Assembly (NCBI GenBank): GCA_020425835.1
Contig: JAGQRC010000210.1
Coordinates: 1-6,667, forward strand
Direction of reading: 5' to 3'
DNA: 6,667 nucleotides
From: Planctomycetota bacterium
GTDB lineage: Bacteria > Planctomycetota > UBA8108 > UBA1146 > JAJFFE01
Part shown: piece after piece, positions 5,760 through 6,667 of the stretch
How positions within the stretch are numbered: position 1 is the first letter of the stretch
Layout: the number at the start of each line of letters is the position of its first letter
Notes under the pieces: model-generated
Database searches by the model: none
The model's input: the letters and a program-made list of their open reading frames with translations, nothing else
What the model was told of the DNA's origin: nothing
Position numbers and translations under genes: made by a program

Positions 5760-6667
5760 ATGAGCCAAGAGGAGCACGAGTACTACGAGGGAGAGGAGCC
5801 CCAGGGCGGCCTTCCCAGCTGGCTGACCGAGACGCCCTACTGGGCGATCTCCGCGGTGATCCACCTGATCGTGATCCTGATCATCGGCGGAATCGTCATC
5901 AGCACCGAAGTGATCGAGAAGGCTCAGAAGAAGGTCGTGGTCAAGCGGGAGTACAAGCCGAAGGAGTACGACCCGACCAAGAAGCGCGCGATGAAGCGCC
6001 AGCCGAAGATCCTCGACGAGGTGAAGAAGAACCCGCTCCTGAAGCTGAAGCCGGACGTGATCACGCCGACCAAGCCGAAGGGGACGAGCGAGGACAACCT
6101 GACCAACAAGAACCTGATGCGGGACTCGGTGAACGATGCGTTCGGAACCGGGGGCGGCTTCGCAGGGGCGTACGGTCAGCGCAACGGCAAGGGCTCGCTC
6201 TTCAACGAGGGTGGTAGCGAGGCGACCGAAGAGGCCGTGCTGGCCGCGCTCCACTGGCTCCGTCGTCACCAACACCCCGACGGTCACTGGGGAAGCCACG
6301 AGTTCTTCCTCGGCAATCAGAAGGAGCCCAATTCCTACGACAACGAGACATGGGGCTTCGAAGGTTTCGACGTCGGGGTGACCGCGCTCGCCATGCTCGC
6401 CTACCTCGGCTACGGACATACCCACAAGGACGGTAAGTTCCCCGAGTTCGTCGAGGTGATGCGCAAGGCGACCGATTGGCTCCTGAAGCAACAGGTGAAG
6501 AACCCGGCCGACCCCGCCCTCGACGGCACGTTCGGGAAGCCTTCGGGCAAGGACCCGGAGGAGTGGGTCTACAATCACGCGATCGCGACCATGGCGCTCG
6601 GCGAGTTGCGCTTCCTCTCCGGCGACAAGTTCAAGTTGATCAATCCCGTGACCGCGGCGACGCGGTA
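5760..6667 (+). CDS. Second TonB-like-anchored alpha/alpha-toroid protein, cut by right edge
   Basis: 302 full codons are visible; the 3' end lies beyond the window. It parallels its upstream neighbour almost without gaps. The N-terminus is acidic (EEHEYYEGEE, residues 4-13), then LPSWLTETPYW, and a membrane helix (about 27-48) with Ser31-x3-His35. A Lys-rich linker follows (51-118) with YDPT (70-73) and RQPKIL (80-85), then DAFGTGG (126-132), and the start of the toroid with QHPDGHW at exactly 171-177. Residues 158-245 are about 74% identical to the same positions of the first paralog by my count. Linker basic residues are mostly Lys here and mostly Arg there. The ATG at 5760 follows a purine-rich GGAAAGAAGAAG stretch as a weak ribosome binding site. 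The two probably arose by tandem duplication and may work together or as alternatives. No catalytic motif is visible in the part present. Confidence 0.9.
   Translation, partial: MSQEEHEYYEGEEPQGGLPSWLTETPYWAISAVIHLIVILIIGGIVISTEVIEKAQKKVVVKREYKPKEYDPTKKRAMKRQPKILDEVKKNPLLKLKPDVITPTKPKGTSEDNLTNKNLMRDSVNDAFGTGGGFAGAYGQRNGKGSLFNEGGSEATEEAVLAALHWLRRHQHPDGHWGSHEFFLGNQKEPNSYDNETWGFEGFDVGVTALAMLAYLGYGHTHKDGKFPEFVEVMRKATDWLLKQQVKNPADPALDGTFGKPSGKDPEEWVYNHAIATMALGELRFLSGDKFKLINPVTAATR

Noticed and set aside
1..6667. CRISPR array, insertion sequence, tRNA or rRNA
   Set aside because: No regularly spaced direct repeats, no transposase-like frame, no paired terminal repeats with a target duplication, and no rRNA or tRNA signatures were seen.

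Overview
The window comes from a GC-rich bacterial genome with mostly C/G third codon positions. It is probably an assembly from short reads of an uncultured organism, because one gene carries what looks like an Illumina flow-cell adapter. The two large plus-strand genes belong to a type of membrane-anchored squalene-cyclase-repeat protein that I associate mainly with Planctomycetota. That phylum is an inference of low to moderate confidence, since no rRNA or marker gene is present.

Layout. Positions 1-2961 hold a leftward operon: a small DUF971 (GBBH-like N-terminal) protein, then a periplasmic adaptor (membrane fusion protein), then an RND/HAE1-type inner-membrane efflux permease that runs off the left edge. 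The first two genes overlap by 4 bases (ATGA) and the third starts 24 bases after the second, so they are likely co-transcribed and translationally coupled. No outer-membrane channel gene is visible.

Positions 2962-3992 are about 1 kb without a convincing protein gene, between divergent transcription units. This stretch is structured. It has a 12-bp inverted repeat enclosing 52 bases (3178-3255), a weak leftward promoter candidate, and a complete-looking leftward small-RNA unit at 3594-3686. That unit has a TTGACA-N17-TAAACT promoter and a 12-bp terminator hairpin followed by eight U. The predicted transcript is about 58 nt and carries CACCUCCU in its 5' part, the same octamer as the anti-Shine-Dalgarno end of 16S rRNA.

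Positions 3993-5576 and 5760-6667 (the second cut by the right edge) are tandem rightward paralogs. Each has a short cytoplasmic N-terminus, one membrane helix containing an SxxxH motif like that of TonB, a basic Pro-rich linker, and an alpha/alpha-toroid domain with a QW-type motif (QX3GXW). The TonB C-terminal domain is absent. My main hypothesis is that these are energy-coupled (ExbB/ExbD-type) envelope proteins whose output domain is a squalene-cyclase-like toroid.

The most consequential caution is in the DUF971 gene. Minus-strand bases 2721-2693 match the Illumina P5 adapter at 27 of 29 positions and are preceded by seven T, and the expected zinc-ligand histidine is missing exactly there. 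That stretch of sequence should not be trusted.
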